Source: Pseudomonas frederiksbergensis
Lineage (GTDB): Bacteria; Pseudomonadota; Gammaproteobacteria; Pseudomonadales; Pseudomonadaceae
NCBI RefSeq assembly: GCF_900105495.1
Contig: NZ_FNTF01000002.1
Coordinates: 4,642,501 to 4,706,500, forward strand
Length of the DNA: 64,000 bases
Reading direction: 5' to 3'
In this document: positions 27,575 through 36,172 of the stretch, one piece after another
Layout: each line of letters begins with the position of its first letter
Numbering within the stretch: the first letter of the stretch is position 1
Translations under genes and position numbers: made by a program
The notes under the pieces: generated by a model
What the model saw: only the letters and a program-made list of their open reading frames with translations
Databases searched by the model: none
Told to the model about the DNA's origin: nothing

Positions 27575-28424
27575 AGTTCATCTCCCCAACCTGCAAATGG
27601 CGAATGGTGTCCAGTTCGGCAATTAATTCGGAAAATGCCGGGAAGTTGAAGTCCCGCTCCAGCAAAGTCGGTTGCGCACCAAACCGGGCGTAGGCCTCAG
27701 CCAGCAACGACCACACCGCCGGTTTGACTGAGGCGCCATGGGTATCGATTTTCAAAGTGTCCGACTGATCGAAGTGTCCAGCGATGTGCATGGCCACCAC
27801 GCGCCCGGCATCGATGCCGGCCAGGAATGCATGTGGATCGAAGCCGTGGTTGATCGAATTGACGTAGACGTTGTTGACGTCCAGCAACAGGTCGCAATCG
27901 GCCTCGCGCAGCACCGCATTGGTGAACGTTACTTCGTCCATGTCCTGTTGTGGCACGGCGTAATAGGAGACGTTTTCCACCGCCAGCCGACGGCCGAGAA
28001 TGTCCTGGGCCTGACGGATGCGAGCGGCGACGTGATGCACTGCCTCTTCGGTAAAGGGTAGCGGCAACAGATCGTAGAGATGACCGTCGTCGCTGCAGTA
28101 ACTTAAATGCTCGCTGTATAGCGGCACGTTGTAGTGATCCAGGAAACCCCTCACTTCTTGCACAAAACCGATATCTAGCGGCGACGGCCCGCCCAGTGAA
28201 AGCGACAAGCCATGACACGACAACGGATAACGCTCGGCCAATCTGCGTAACGCTGCGCCATGGGCACCGCCAATGCCGATCCAGTTTTCCGGCGCGACTT
28301 CGAGAAAGTCGAAATGACCGGCCGGAGCAGCCAATAGGTCATTCATTAAACCGCGTCGCAAGCCGAGCCCGGCGCTGGCTTTGGCTTTGGCTTTGGCTTT
28401 GGCGCAAGAGATGAGGGTGTGCAT
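27567..28424 (-). CDS. DUF692 / MNIO-family multinuclear iron oxidative enzyme
   Basis: 285-residue TIM-barrel protein of the family (MbnB, TglH, BufB/HvfB) that uses two or three iron ions to modify Cys or Asp residues of RiPP precursor peptides. Putative ligand-bearing motifs are intact: [56 protein letters not shown] and LERDFNFP. The N-terminus carries an Ala-Lys run ([10 protein letters not shown]) encoded by a hexanucleotide repeat. It is followed by its DUF2063 partner, but no cysteine-containing precursor peptide gene is evident on either side. Confidence 0.9.
   Translation of the reverse strand: MHTLISCAKAKAKAKASAGLGLRRGLMNDLLAAPAGHFDFLEVAPENWIGIGGAHGAALRRLAERYPLSCHGLSLSLGGPSPLDIGFVQEVRGFLDHYNVPLYSEHLSYCSDDGHLYDLLPLPFTEEAVHHVAARIRQAQDILGRRLAVENVSYYAVPQQDMDEVTFTNAVLREADCDLLLDVNNVYVNSINHGFDPHAFLAGIDAGRVVAMHIAGHFDQSDTLKIDTHGASVKPAVWSLLAEAYARFGAQPTLLERDFNFPAFSELIAELDTIRHLQVGEMNCA
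28377..28400 (-). repeat. hexanucleotide tandem repeat in the DUF692 gene
   Basis: Four GGCTTT units (+ strand), read as Ala-Lys pairs near codon 10 of the DUF692 gene. Copy-number change would alter the number of AK pairs without a frameshift. Confidence 0.85.
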
Positions 28425-28567
28425 GGTATCGATCTCAAAGTTATCGGTACGGGCTCACAGTTAACCGTAACCGTGTATCGGCCCTGTGTTGCGCACCGCT
28501 GGAAAACCGCAGGACTTGTATCGCCGGCGGGTTTGTACACATTGCGGTACAGCCCCGCCGGTGCGCG

Positions 28568-29902
28568 TTACGCCAAGTCGTACTTCTCGCGCACAAAATG
28601 GCCGATGCCGATGCGATCCAGCACAATCATCGGGCACAGGAACGTCACGCGCACGGTGCCCGGCAAGCGACTGATATCGATGGAGCCGGTAATCGTGGCG
28701 CGGTTGAGCACTTCGTCATAAGGCAAGCCGGTGACGGCAGCCGCACGCTGCAAGCCGTTTTCGACCGCAATGTTAAGGTTTTCGCCACTGCCAATGAACG
28801 TGATCGGCCCGCTCTGCTCGATCTCGTGCTGGCCCCAGCGCTCACCCAGCTCGCGGACTTTCTGAAGCTGCCTGGCATTCATCGGCCGAGCCATGGGCGG
28901 CAAGTCGTCGAGGTTTTGCAGCAGGATAGGCCCTTCCAGCGTCAGGTTCTTCACCACTTCCACCACCACTTCGGTTTCCCCGGAGCAGTCGGTGGCATGC
29001 CCGGCGATCTCGCCATTGCCCTGCTGGGCGTGCATGTCGCCCATGTACACGCCGGCGCCTGGCACTTTGACCGGGCAGATCAACACGCACCCCTCGCGGA
29101 TCGAGTTGGTGTCCATGTGACCGTCAGTCTTGGCCGCGTGCAATTCTTCGCGGGTCATGCCGAAACGGTGCGGCGCGCCGATCAGGTACTGGCCGAAATC
29201 GGCGCAGTTGTGCGAGTCGGGCAAATCACGGGACGGCGTGGTGCCGATGTTGCCGAGGAATGGCCGCATGTGCGCCGCCACTCCGGGAATGTCTGCGCGC
29301 GCCAGGGACAGGATCGAATGTTGCGCGGCGAATTCCGGCAACGCCGACATCTCGGCTGCGTTACCGGCCAGTTGATTGGCGACGTCCTGATTGACGGTAA
29401 GGCTGACCTGATTCTGCGCATCGAACACGATCACATAGCCATGGCTGAAGCGAAACGCGCTGACCTCTGCGCCACAGGTGTTACAGCGAATCGAATCCTC
29501 GCCAATGCCTTCGACATGGCTGGCTGGATGTTCGGTGCCGCACTTGGCGCAGAATTTGGAGACGAACGGATCGCCGTGGTAGCGACCTTCAACGAAGCTC
29601 ATCACCCCGGACGAAGTGGCCAGCGAGGTGACGCGCATGCGTTTGATCTTGATCGCCACCGCGTCGCCGATTTCCGCACCGGCAATGGCCACCGGTTGCG
29701 TCACTTCATGGCCACCCTCGAAGGCCGGCGTGATCATCGGCCCCCAACAGCCCGGCGGTGTACCGGTGATCAAGGTGCCGCCGTCGGCCAGTGGCCCGAG
29801 CATCGGCTGGCTTGGGCCGATGATGCCGTTGGTGTAGTGATCGACCCGTAGGCGATGGACCGGCGTGGCATTGAGACTGGTTTCAGGCACAAATGTTGTC
29901 AT
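28568..29902 (-). CDS. acetamidase/formamidase family protein
   Basis: 444-residue FmdA/AmdA-type hydrolase converting formamide or acetamide to the acid and ammonia. It contains the GxHxxTGP-like substrate region, a zinc-ribbon-like insertion FCAKCGTEHP ... RCNTCGAEV in the middle (about residues 120-150), and the conserved GDMHAQQGNGEIAGHATDCS block. The start is ATG 29902. It could receive amides from the same nitrogen-scavenging lifestyle as the nitrile cluster 17 kb away (inference). The DUF692 start is 143 nt downstream. Confidence 0.92.
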   Translation of the reverse strand: MTTFVPETSLNATPVHRLRVDHYTNGIIGPSQPMLGPLADGGTLITGTPPGCWGPMITPAFEGGHEVTQPVAIAGAEIGDAVAIKIKRMRVTSLATSSGVMSFVEGRYHGDPFVSKFCAKCGTEHPASHVEGIGEDSIRCNTCGAEVSAFRFSHGYVIVFDAQNQVSLTVNQDVANQLAGNAAEMSALPEFAAQHSILSLARADIPGVAAHMRPFLGNIGTTPSRDLPDSHNCADFGQYLIGAPHRFGMTREELHAAKTDGHMDTNSIREGCVLICPVKVPGAGVYMGDMHAQQGNGEIAGHATDCSGETEVVVEVVKNLTLEGPILLQNLDDLPPMARPMNARQLQKVRELGERWGQHEIEQSGPITFIGSGENLNIAVENGLQRAAAVTGLPYDEVLNRATITGSIDISRLPGTVRVTFLCPMIVLDRIGIGHFVREKYDLA

Positions 29903-30001
29903 TGTGGTCCCCTTGACCGCATCAGGCGCGGAACAGAGTCAGGAGCGAACGGCCGTCGATGAATGCGGCCAAGGAAGGTGGCCTGCATAGTTCAGCGCAG
30001 A

Positions 30002-30083
30002 TTTGTATCTGGTCTGTGTTCGACCATGCGCCTGAGTTATAGGGACTGTATCGAGAGTCCGGTTAGATACAGAGAGATACAAA
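30002..30083. promoter_or_regulatory. palindromic TGTATC/GATACA box array upstream of formamidase
   Basis: TTTGTATC (30002), CTGTATC (30046), GATACAG (30066) and GATACAAA (30076) form nested inverted repeats 100-180 bp upstream of the formamidase start. Such TGTATC boxes recall operators of MocR/GntR-type regulators; no such gene is in the window. Confidence 0.5.
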
Positions 30084-30099
30084 CCTATGGTCAACACCT

Positions 30100-30180
30100 T
30101 GTCGGAGCTGGCTTGCCCGCGAGGCGGCCGGGACACGTTGCACCTTCGGCGGCTGATACACCGCCCATGTGGGCAAGTCA
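30100..30180. repeat. degenerate REP-like sequence
   Basis: GGAGCTGGCTTGCCCGCGAGGCGGCC ... CGCCCATGTGGGCAAG resembles a decayed Pseudomonas REP pair. The remainder of 29903-30334 shows no gene. Confidence 0.35.
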
Positions 30181-30334
30181 AATCGTAGAGCTAAGCAGGT
30201 GAACTCAGCGCAAAGTCCTGGCCATCTCCGTACGCTGGGTGGGGGGCATCGCTCAGTAAGCGTTCTTATCCACCTGATCGATTGGAATAGCGCCTCGACG
30301 ATACTCGGTGTTGCTCATTGCTGGGGCGCTCTTA

Positions 30335-30427
30335 TACGTATTATCTAGTATCCAATCATGGAAAACTTGGGCCAGTGGAGAGAGCTGCCTGTGTCGCAGG
30401 GAAACCAGGTACTCACCCTTATCCGTT
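30335..30427 (-). pseudogene. C-terminal scrap of a GcvA-like LysR regulator
   Basis: The minus strand reads KGEYLVSLRHRQLSPLAQVF then HDWIL, the typical last segment of GcvA-type LysR proteins. About 30 codons only. Confidence 0.5.
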
Positions 30428-30618
30428 TTACCCAGGCCGCCACCGAGCTGTTCCTCACGCAAAGCGCAGTGAGTAAGCAGATGCATGCCTTGGAAGAAAG
30501 CCTGGAGATGCCGCTGTTCGAAAGGAAACCGAATGGTGTCGCGCTGACCACGGCTGGTGAAGAATTGCTCTCAACGGTCGACGTCGTACTTGAGAGGTTG
30601 CACCACAGCGTCCGGCTA
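30426..30618 (+). pseudogene. N-terminal scrap of a LysR regulator
   Basis: The plus strand reads FTQAATELFLTQSAVSKQMH then LEESLEMPLFERKPNGVALT, the winged-helix domain of a GcvA-type LysR. It begins without its first ~25 residues and loses similarity after about 60 codons. It abuts the inverted C-terminal scrap, so one gene seems to have been broken and inverted. Confidence 0.6.
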
Positions 30619-30830
30619 CCGGCGGCGACCAGAATGGAGCATCTTCAGTTGTTTGCGTGGAAGCGAATCGTGCTCTGTCCGGCCCAAAATGGTGATTGCT
30701 ATGGGCAGGATGCCGTTGATAACTGATGCCGTCGCTACTCCTGTCAGTTGAACCGGCGCTCCGAGAAGGGTGAAGTATAGGAAGGCTTCTCAGTGTAGCG
30801 AATTCGCTTCTGTGAACGCACGATCAATGA

Positions 30831-30966
30831 GCAACGTAGTACTGACGTTTCAGCCAGGACCTCGACGTACGTTTTAACGTACAAGAAAAGCATGGCTGGT
30901 AGTAATTTTCAGCAGAACTCGGCGGAACAAAAAAAGAGGCCTAAGCCTCTATTTTCAACGCTTCGT
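30831..30966 (+). repeat. sequence beside tRNA-Gly, direct copy of 11493-11626 (copy A)
   Basis: Contains the perfect palindrome GTACGTTTTAACGTAC and an intact hairpin AGAGGC-CTAA-GCCTCT with A/T tracts at 30928-30954. The diverged copy at 11493-11626 has the same orientation. Confidence 0.7.
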
Positions 30967-30977
30967 GTAAATATCAC

Positions 30978-31021
30978 GCACAAAAAAACGCCACTCATAG
31001 AGTGGCGTTTTTTGTGAATCT
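30978..31021 (-). terminator. terminator of tRNA-Gly
   Basis: AACGCCACTC-TATG-GAGTGGCGTT-type hairpin (as read on the minus strand) with flanking T and A tracts, directly after the tRNA 3' end. Repeated at 3187-3235. Confidence 0.8.
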
Positions 31022-31097
<76 letters not shown>

Positions 31098-31159
31098 GTC
31101 TTGGTGTGGCGCATTCTATAGATTCCAGAAGCCCCGTCAACCCCTTGATTCAAAAAAGT

Positions 31160-31720
31160 TTATTTCTTTTCCACGTCGGTCTTCAGATGCGGCCAGGCAG
31201 CCCGCAAATACTGGACCATGGACCACAACGTCAGGCCCGCGGATATCAGCAGCAAGGCGTAACCCAGCAGTACCCAGAACGTGAAATCCGACGGATTGGC
31301 CAGCAGGATCACCAGCGCCAGCATTTGCGCGGCGGTTTTCCATTTGCCCAGGTTAGACACCGCGACGTGAGCGCGGGCGCCGAGTTCGGCCATCCACTCG
31401 CGAAGTGCCGAAACGACAATCTCGCGACCGATGATCACGGCGGCCGGCAGCGTGAGCCACAGGTTACCGTGTTCTTGCACCAGCAATACCAGCGCAACGG
31501 CGACCATCAGCTTGTCAGCCACGGGATCAAGGAAAGCCCCGAACGGCGTACTTTGTTCCAGTCGGCGGGCCAGATACCCGTCCAGCCAGTCTGTGGCAGC
31601 GGCAAATGCGAACACCGAGGCGGACGCCAGGTAGCTCCATTGATACGGCAGGTAGAACAGCAAAATGAAGATCGGAATGAGCAGGACGCGTAGTACGGTA
31701 ATCAGATTAGGGATATTCAT
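31160..31720 (-). CDS. pgsA: CDP-diacylglycerol--glycerol-3-phosphate 3-phosphatidyltransferase
   Basis: Makes phosphatidylglycerol-phosphate in the inner membrane. 186 residues, multiple helices, with the CDP-alcohol phosphotransferase motif [20 protein letters not shown] followed by LDPVADK, all Asp residues present. The start is ATG 31720 ([11 protein letters not shown]); GTG 31726 is an alternative. Downstream of uvrC and before tRNA-Gly in the standard Pseudomonas order. Confidence 0.97.
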   Translation of the reverse strand: MNIPNLITVLRVLLIPIFILLFYLPYQWSYLASASVFAFAAATDWLDGYLARRLEQSTPFGAFLDPVADKLMVAVALVLLVQEHGNLWLTLPAAVIIGREIVVSALREWMAELGARAHVAVSNLGKWKTAAQMLALVILLANPSDFTFWVLLGYALLLISAGLTLWSMVQYLRAAWPHLKTDVEKK

Positions 31721-31752
31721 CGGCACAACTGGCTACGAGGTGAGGGGGCATT

Positions 31753-33576
31753 CTACTCGCTGTGCAGATTGGCATAAATCAACTCTGCGAGCTTTTTACT
31801 GATCCCGGGTGCTTTGGCGATCTCTTCGATGCTGGCACGAGACAGCTCCTGCAATCCACCAAAATGTTTCAACAAATCGCGGCGACGTGTCGGCCCGACA
31901 CCGGCAACGCCCTCAAGCGTAGACGTGCGGCGGGTTTTGCCACGACGGGCGCGGTGCCCGGTAATCGCGAAACGGTGAGCTTCGTCGCGTATCTGCTGGA
32001 TCAAATGCAGCGCGGGGGAATCACCGCGCAAGGTGAATTCGTGGGCAGCATCGTTCAGGTACAGGGTTTCGAAACCGGCCTTGCGCGTGGCGCCCTTGGC
32101 GACGCCCAGCAGAATCAGATCAGGCACGGCCAATTCATTGAGCACGTCGCGGGCCATGGACAGCTGTCCCTTGCCACCGTCCACCAGCAAGATGTCCGGC
32201 AGCTTGCCCTCCCCGTCCTTCAGTTTGCTGAAGCGCCGGGTCAGGGCCTGATGCATCGCGGCGTAGTCATCGCCCGGGGTGACGCCTTCAATGTTGTAGC
32301 GACGGTAGTCGGACTTGATCGGACCTTCGGGGCCGAACACCACACAAGAAGCCACGGTCGCTTCGCCGCTGGAGTGACTGATGTCGTAACACTCCAGGCG
32401 CTGTGGCGGTTCGTCCAGGTTCAGCACTTCCGCCAGCGCATCGAAACGTGCAGCAACGTGTTGACGGTTAGCCAGTCGCGCTCCAAGTGCCTGCTCGGCA
32501 TTGGTGACCGCCAACTGTTGCCAGCGTGCTCGCGTACCACGAACCCTATGACTGATGGTCAATTCGCGACCACGCAGTTCATCAATGGCCGCGATCAGGG
32601 TCGGAAAGTCTTCGTGAACCACGTTGACGATCAGTTCGCTCGGCAGGTCGCGCTCGGGACTGCTGATGAAGTACTGGCCGAGAAACGCCGCCATGACTTC
32701 AGAAACGTCCTCTTCAATACCCACCTGCGGAAAGAAGTTCTTGCTCCCCAACACCCGCCCGCCCCGCACACTGATCAAATGAACGCAGGCACCACCTGGA
32801 TTGACGAACGCTGCGATCACGTCGACGTCGCCCGTCCCGCCTTCCATGCTTTGCTGGTCCTGGACCCGGCGCAGTAATGAAATCTGATCCCGCAGCTCAG
32901 CCGCACGCTCAAACTCGAGGTTGATCGCCGCCTCTTCCATGGCAGCGGACAACTCGTCCGTCAGCGCATTGCTGCGCCCCTCAAGGAACATTACCGAGTG
33001 CCGGACGTCTTCGGCATACACTTCGGGCTCCACCAATCCGACACAGGGCGCCTTGCAACGTTTGATCTGGTATTGCAGACAAGGACGCGTACGGTTCTTG
33101 TAATAGCTGTCTTCGCACTGGCGAACGAAAAACGTCTTCTGCAGCAGGCTCAGGCTTTCACGAATGGCGCCGGCGCTGGGATAAGGGCCGAAATACTTGC
33201 CCTTGGCCTTTTTTGCACCGCGGTGGATGCTCAAGCGAGGGAACTGGCCATCCGAGAGAAAGACATAAGGGTAGGATTTATCGTCGCGCAGCAGGATGTT
33301 GTAGGGCGGACGCCATTCCTTGATCAGCGTCTGCTCAAGCAACAAGGCTTCAGTTTCATTGGCCGTAATCGTCGTTTCGACCTGAGCGATACGAGCGACC
33401 AGGGCCGCAGTCTTGGGCGCAAGACCGGATTTGCGGAAGTAACTCGACAGGCGATTCTTGAGGTTCTTGGCCTTGCCGACATAGAGCAGGCGTGCCTCGC
33501 TGTCGAACATGCGATACACACCGGGACGCCCACTGACCGTCGACAGAAAGGCGCTTGGATCGAAGACTTCAGTCAT
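31753..33576 (-). CDS. uvrC: excinuclease ABC subunit C
   Basis: Makes both incisions in nucleotide excision repair with UvrAB. 607 residues: GIY-YIG domain ([20 protein letters not shown], about 15-95), Cys-rich region ([17 protein letters not shown]), UVR domain (about 205-240), RNase-H-like nuclease with DGGKGQL, and tandem HhH. ATG 33576 fits the family N-terminus ([11 protein letters not shown]); the open frame to 33702 is not used. It begins just after gacA, 2 nt apart, the well-known gacA-uvrC operon. Confidence 0.98.
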   Translation of the reverse strand: MTEVFDPSAFLSTVSGRPGVYRMFDSEARLLYVGKAKNLKNRLSSYFRKSGLAPKTAALVARIAQVETTITANETEALLLEQTLIKEWRPPYNILLRDDKSYPYVFLSDGQFPRLSIHRGAKKAKGKYFGPYPSAGAIRESLSLLQKTFFVRQCEDSYYKNRTRPCLQYQIKRCKAPCVGLVEPEVYAEDVRHSVMFLEGRSNALTDELSAAMEEAAINLEFERAAELRDQISLLRRVQDQQSMEGGTGDVDVIAAFVNPGGACVHLISVRGGRVLGSKNFFPQVGIEEDVSEVMAAFLGQYFISSPERDLPSELIVNVVHEDFPTLIAAIDELRGRELTISHRVRGTRARWQQLAVTNAEQALGARLANRQHVAARFDALAEVLNLDEPPQRLECYDISHSSGEATVASCVVFGPEGPIKSDYRRYNIEGVTPGDDYAAMHQALTRRFSKLKDGEGKLPDILLVDGGKGQLSMARDVLNELAVPDLILLGVAKGATRKAGFETLYLNDAAHEFTLRGDSPALHLIQQIRDEAHRFAITGHRARRGKTRRTSTLEGVAGVGPTRRRDLLKHFGGLQELSRASIEEIAKAPGISKKLAELIYANLHSE

Positions 33577-33578
33577 TT

Positions 33579-34220
33579 TCAGAGGCTGGCATCGACCATG
33601 CCGTGACGAACCGCCAACAGCGTCAACTCGACATCGCTGCTGATCGAAAGCTTCTCGAAAATGCGGTAACGGTAAGTGTTGACGGTTTTTGGCGACAGAC
33701 ACAGCTTGTCGGAAATGATCTGGACCTTCTGACAGCCGACAATCATCAGCGCGATCTGGATTTCCCGCTCCGACAAGGCATCGAAAGGTGAATCATTGGT
33801 CGGCTGGAAGGATTTGATCGCCAGTTGTTGCGCGATCTGCGGGCTGATGTAGCGCTGCCCGGCAAACACCAGGCGGATGGCCTGGACCATTTCCGGCAAC
33901 CCGGCGCCCTTGGTCAGATAGCCCGCGGCACCGGCCTGCAACAACCGGGTCGGAAACGGATCTTCTTCGCACACGGTGACCGCGACGACTTTGATATCCG
34001 GGTGACTGCGCAATAATTTGCGCGTGGCTTCAAGACCGCCGATACCGGGCATCTTGACGTCCATCAGGACCACATCGGGTTTCAACTCACGCGCCTTGAG
34101 CAGGGATTCTTCGCCTGACTCAGCCTGGCCGACTACTTGCAGGCCATCGATGTCAGCCAGCATTCGTGTAATGCCTGTACGAACGAGATCATGGTCATCG
34201 ACTACTAGCACCCTAATCAA
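33579..34220 (-). CDS. gacA: response regulator GacA
   Basis: Output half of the GacS/GacA system that switches on RsmX/Y/Z small RNAs and thus secondary metabolism, exoenzymes and biofilm. REC domain with Asp54 in [10 protein letters not shown] and a C-terminal LuxR helix-turn-helix ([20 protein letters not shown] ... [19 protein letters not shown]). The start is TTG 34220 with AGGTG at 6-7 nt, giving exactly 213 residues as in other pseudomonads; upstream ATG-like extensions (to 34301) are not supported. Confidence 0.98.
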   Translation of the reverse strand: MIRVLVVDDHDLVRTGITRMLADIDGLQVVGQAESGEESLLKARELKPDVVLMDVKMPGIGGLEATRKLLRSHPDIKVVAVTVCEEDPFPTRLLQAGAAGYLTKGAGLPEMVQAIRLVFAGQRYISPQIAQQLAIKSFQPTNDSPFDALSEREIQIALMIVGCQKVQIISDKLCLSPKTVNTYRYRIFEKLSISSDVELTLLAVRHGMVDASL

Positions 34221-34346
34221 GCAGACACCTCGCGATATGGTCTTATTGGGTTGCCGACACCTTAGCAAAAAGCAACTGGCAGACCTAGCGGCAAGCGTCA
34301 TATAAAAAGTTTCAATACATCTTGAAAGGCTTGCCGTATGCGTGTT

Positions 34347-34790
34347 TCAGCCAGGCGAGGCGTTGATATCACGCTGCATTCTCAGGAAACACTCGTCCGT
34401 GCCGACTACCTTGAGGCCCTTTCTCGCATACAACGCTTGCGCAGGATTATTTTCAAAAACCGTCAAGCGCAATGCCGGACGCCGCTCCTTGCACGCCATG
34501 GCGAATACCTGATCAATCGTCCAGGAACCGGCGCCCTGCCCTCGAAACGCTTCAATGACATGCAACTCGCGGATGTACAGGGCTTTGGCGTCACGACTCA
34601 GGCTGACGAAGCCTAGCAAGGTCTCATTGCGCACAATCAACCAGTTTTCGCGCCCTGCCCAGCCAACATCAAAACCTTCGTCCTGCCACAGCAGATCGTG
34701 CTGAATGTAATAGCGCAGCATGTTTTTTCGGGTCAGTTCACGAGCGAAGGCGAGGTCCCGGTGCGTCGCCGGGCGTAATTCGAATGCCAT
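34347..34790 (-). CDS. GNAT-family N-acetyltransferase
   Basis: 147 residues with acetyl-CoA loop EAFRGQGAGSWTIDQVF and the C-terminal NNPAQALYARKGLKVVG motif. ATG 34790 follows GAGGAGG and shares one base with the stop of the upstream hydrolase, so the two are coupled. Acceptor unknown. Confidence 0.88.
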   Translation of the reverse strand: MAFELRPATHRDLAFARELTRKNMLRYYIQHDLLWQDEGFDVGWAGRENWLIVRNETLLGFVSLSRDAKALYIRELHVIEAFRGQGAGSWTIDQVFAMACKERRPALRLTVFENNPAQALYARKGLKVVGTDECFLRMQRDINASPG

Positions 34791-35548
34791 CAAGCCTCCT
34801 CGACAGTCACTATTTGCCCCTGCCAACCCTCAGCATCGCGGCGAGCCACGACCATCAGGTTGCCTGTACCCGGTGCGGCCGCAATCAGCGAACCGCCCGA
34901 CGCCCAGATCGCGCTGCGTCCTGCCGATTCCCAGCCCCCCGTCGCACCGCCATGGTTGGCCATCAGGACCGCCATCGAATGATGGCTGGCGTAGCCTTGT
35001 AACAAAGCGGTATCCGGGGCGTAGCCGTTTTCCGTGATCAGCACGCCCGCCGCATAGAGACCGGCACCTTGCTGCGCCGCCGCGGCGGCATGACTGGGAT
35101 GGGAGAAATCCGCGCACACCGCCAACGCGACCGTATCGGCACCTACGGTCAGGGTCGGACCGCCGGTTCCCGGTGCAAATGCCACCTCCTCGCCTGGATG
35201 CAGATGTTGCTTGCTGTAGATCCCGAGCGATCCATCAGCGCCCAACACCAGCGCGCCAATCAATACGGGCGAATCCTCCGACAGGCGAATCGGCATCCCG
35301 ACGACAGCCGTCACACCGACTTCCCGAGCGAGATCCCGTAGCGGTTGCAGAACCCTGGCGTCTGGCGCAATGGCCAATTCAGCCGCAAGTCCACGCTCGT
35401 ACCCGGTCAGGGACAACTCCGGGAACACCAGCAATTGCACGCCCTGCTCAGCAGCAACCTGCATGAAGCGCTGGTGCCACACAATGTTTGCAGCAAGGTC
35501 ACCGGCGATGGAGATCGATTGAGCAGCGGCGATGATCAGTGGCGTCAT
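34790..35548 (-). CDS. carbon-nitrogen hydrolase (nitrilase superfamily)
   Basis: 252 residues with the Glu-Lys-Cys triad visible as FPELSLTGY (Glu44), KQHLHPGEE (Lys about 114) and AVCADFSHPSHA (Cys about 149). The family hydrolyses amides, carbamoyl amides or nitriles. The short form and the Asp after Cys suit an amidohydrolase such as an omega-amidase or carbamoylase rather than a true nitrilase. It is not part of the aldoxime cluster by position or operators. Confidence 0.87.
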   Translation of the reverse strand: MTPLIIAAAQSISIAGDLAANIVWHQRFMQVAAEQGVQLLVFPELSLTGYERGLAAELAIAPDARVLQPLRDLAREVGVTAVVGMPIRLSEDSPVLIGALVLGADGSLGIYSKQHLHPGEEVAFAPGTGGPTLTVGADTVALAVCADFSHPSHAAAAAQQGAGLYAAGVLITENGYAPDTALLQGYASHHSMAVLMANHGGATGGWESAGRSAIWASGGSLIAAAPGTGNLMVVARRDAEGWQGQIVTVEEA

Positions 35549-35653
35549 GGTTCGTCCTTGTGACGTTCATGTATGTGAAGCACAAAGTGTGTCACAACCG
35601 GCGACGCACTCAAGCGATAGAAAATGCCGTCGGCGATCGATAGCATTTTCTGA

Positions 35654-35683
35654 TTGAAACCACGTACCGGCCTCGCGTAAGCT
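35654..35683 (+). promoter_or_regulatory. candidate promoter of the DAHP synthase leader
   Basis: TTGAAA (35654-35659), 18-bp spacer, TAAGCT (35678-35683), placing the start just before the leader ribosome-binding site (GGAGAAAG). Confidence 0.45.
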
Positions 35684-35707
35684 CGGCGCACTTATCGGAG
35701 AAAGACC

Positions 35708-35836
35708 ATGTCCAGCACCCTCTCACAGCTTCGTACCGTCAGCGCCCTGCGCTCGGTGGCGGCTGCCCGGGTGAATGACGTTTGTGCTCCGGTCAGCTTT
35801 TATTTTGGGTATTGGTTTAGCCACTGGCGCGCCTGA
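35708..35836 (+). CDS. aromatic-rich leader peptide 1
   Basis: 42-codon ORF behind GGAG. The last third reads SFYFGYWFSHWRA: three Phe, two Tyr and two Trp within ten codons, then TGA. It sits 47 nt before a strong intrinsic terminator, the arrangement of a ribosome-controlled attenuator sensing aromatic amino acids, upstream of the first enzyme of their synthesis. Confidence 0.75.
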   Translation: MSSTLSQLRTVSALRSVAAARVNDVCAPVSFYFGYWFSHWRA

Positions 35837-35883
35837 TACCCACACGGCGCCCACTTTAAACGGGTCGCCACCAGAGATTTCTC

Positions 35884-35922
35884 AACCCCCGGTCGGCTTC
35901 CCGACCGGGGGTTTTGTTTTTT
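35884..35922 (+). terminator. attenuator terminator before DAHP synthase
   Basis: Perfect 13-bp stem AACCCCCGGTCGG (35884-35896) / CCGACCGGGGGTT (35901-35913) with CTTC loop, then GTTTTGTTTTTT reaching 35922. Confidence 0.85.
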
Positions 35923-35971
35923 CAGCCCCGCACATTTTTAGCGACACACCAGACAACCAGAGGATTCAACA

Positions 35972-36124
35972 ATGAACTACGCCACTTATTACCGTTACGA
36001 CAGTTTTTCCGCCTGGCGATTTAGCAGCCTCCGCTCGGGACAGCCTGCCGCCTCCGATCGGTCACCCACAGGTGGCAAGCACACACACGCAGCCAATCCG
36101 GCCAATTGTCGAACACCCCAGTAG
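35972..36124 (+). CDS. aromatic-rich leader ORF 2
   Basis: 50-codon ORF with AGAGGA at proper distance, located after the terminator and 48 nt before the DAHP synthase gene. Residues 3-17 read YATYYRYDSFSAWRF: four Tyr, two Phe, one Trp. The remainder is polar. A second aromatic-sensing step, perhaps acting on translation of the enzyme gene, is the simplest idea. Confidence 0.6.
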   Translation: MNYATYYRYDSFSAWRFSSLRSGQPAASDRSPTGGKHTHAANPANCRTPQ

Positions 36125-36172
36125 GGCCGAGCGCGCGGGAACGAACCCGCCGCCAGCCCAGGAAGCCCGAAT

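Noticed and set aside
28598..29851. 417-codon plus-strand ORF opposite the formamidase
   Set aside because: Complete overlap with a clear enzyme gene; no family features, His/Arg-rich shadow translation typical of GC-rich antisense frames.
31762..32877. 371-codon plus-strand ORF opposite uvrC
   Set aside because: Shadow of a universally conserved gene.
34790..35548. Nitrilase-superfamily gene as part of the nitrile pathway
   Set aside because: It is 24 kb from the cluster, lacks the shared operator, and its short form and active-site context fit an amidohydrolase.
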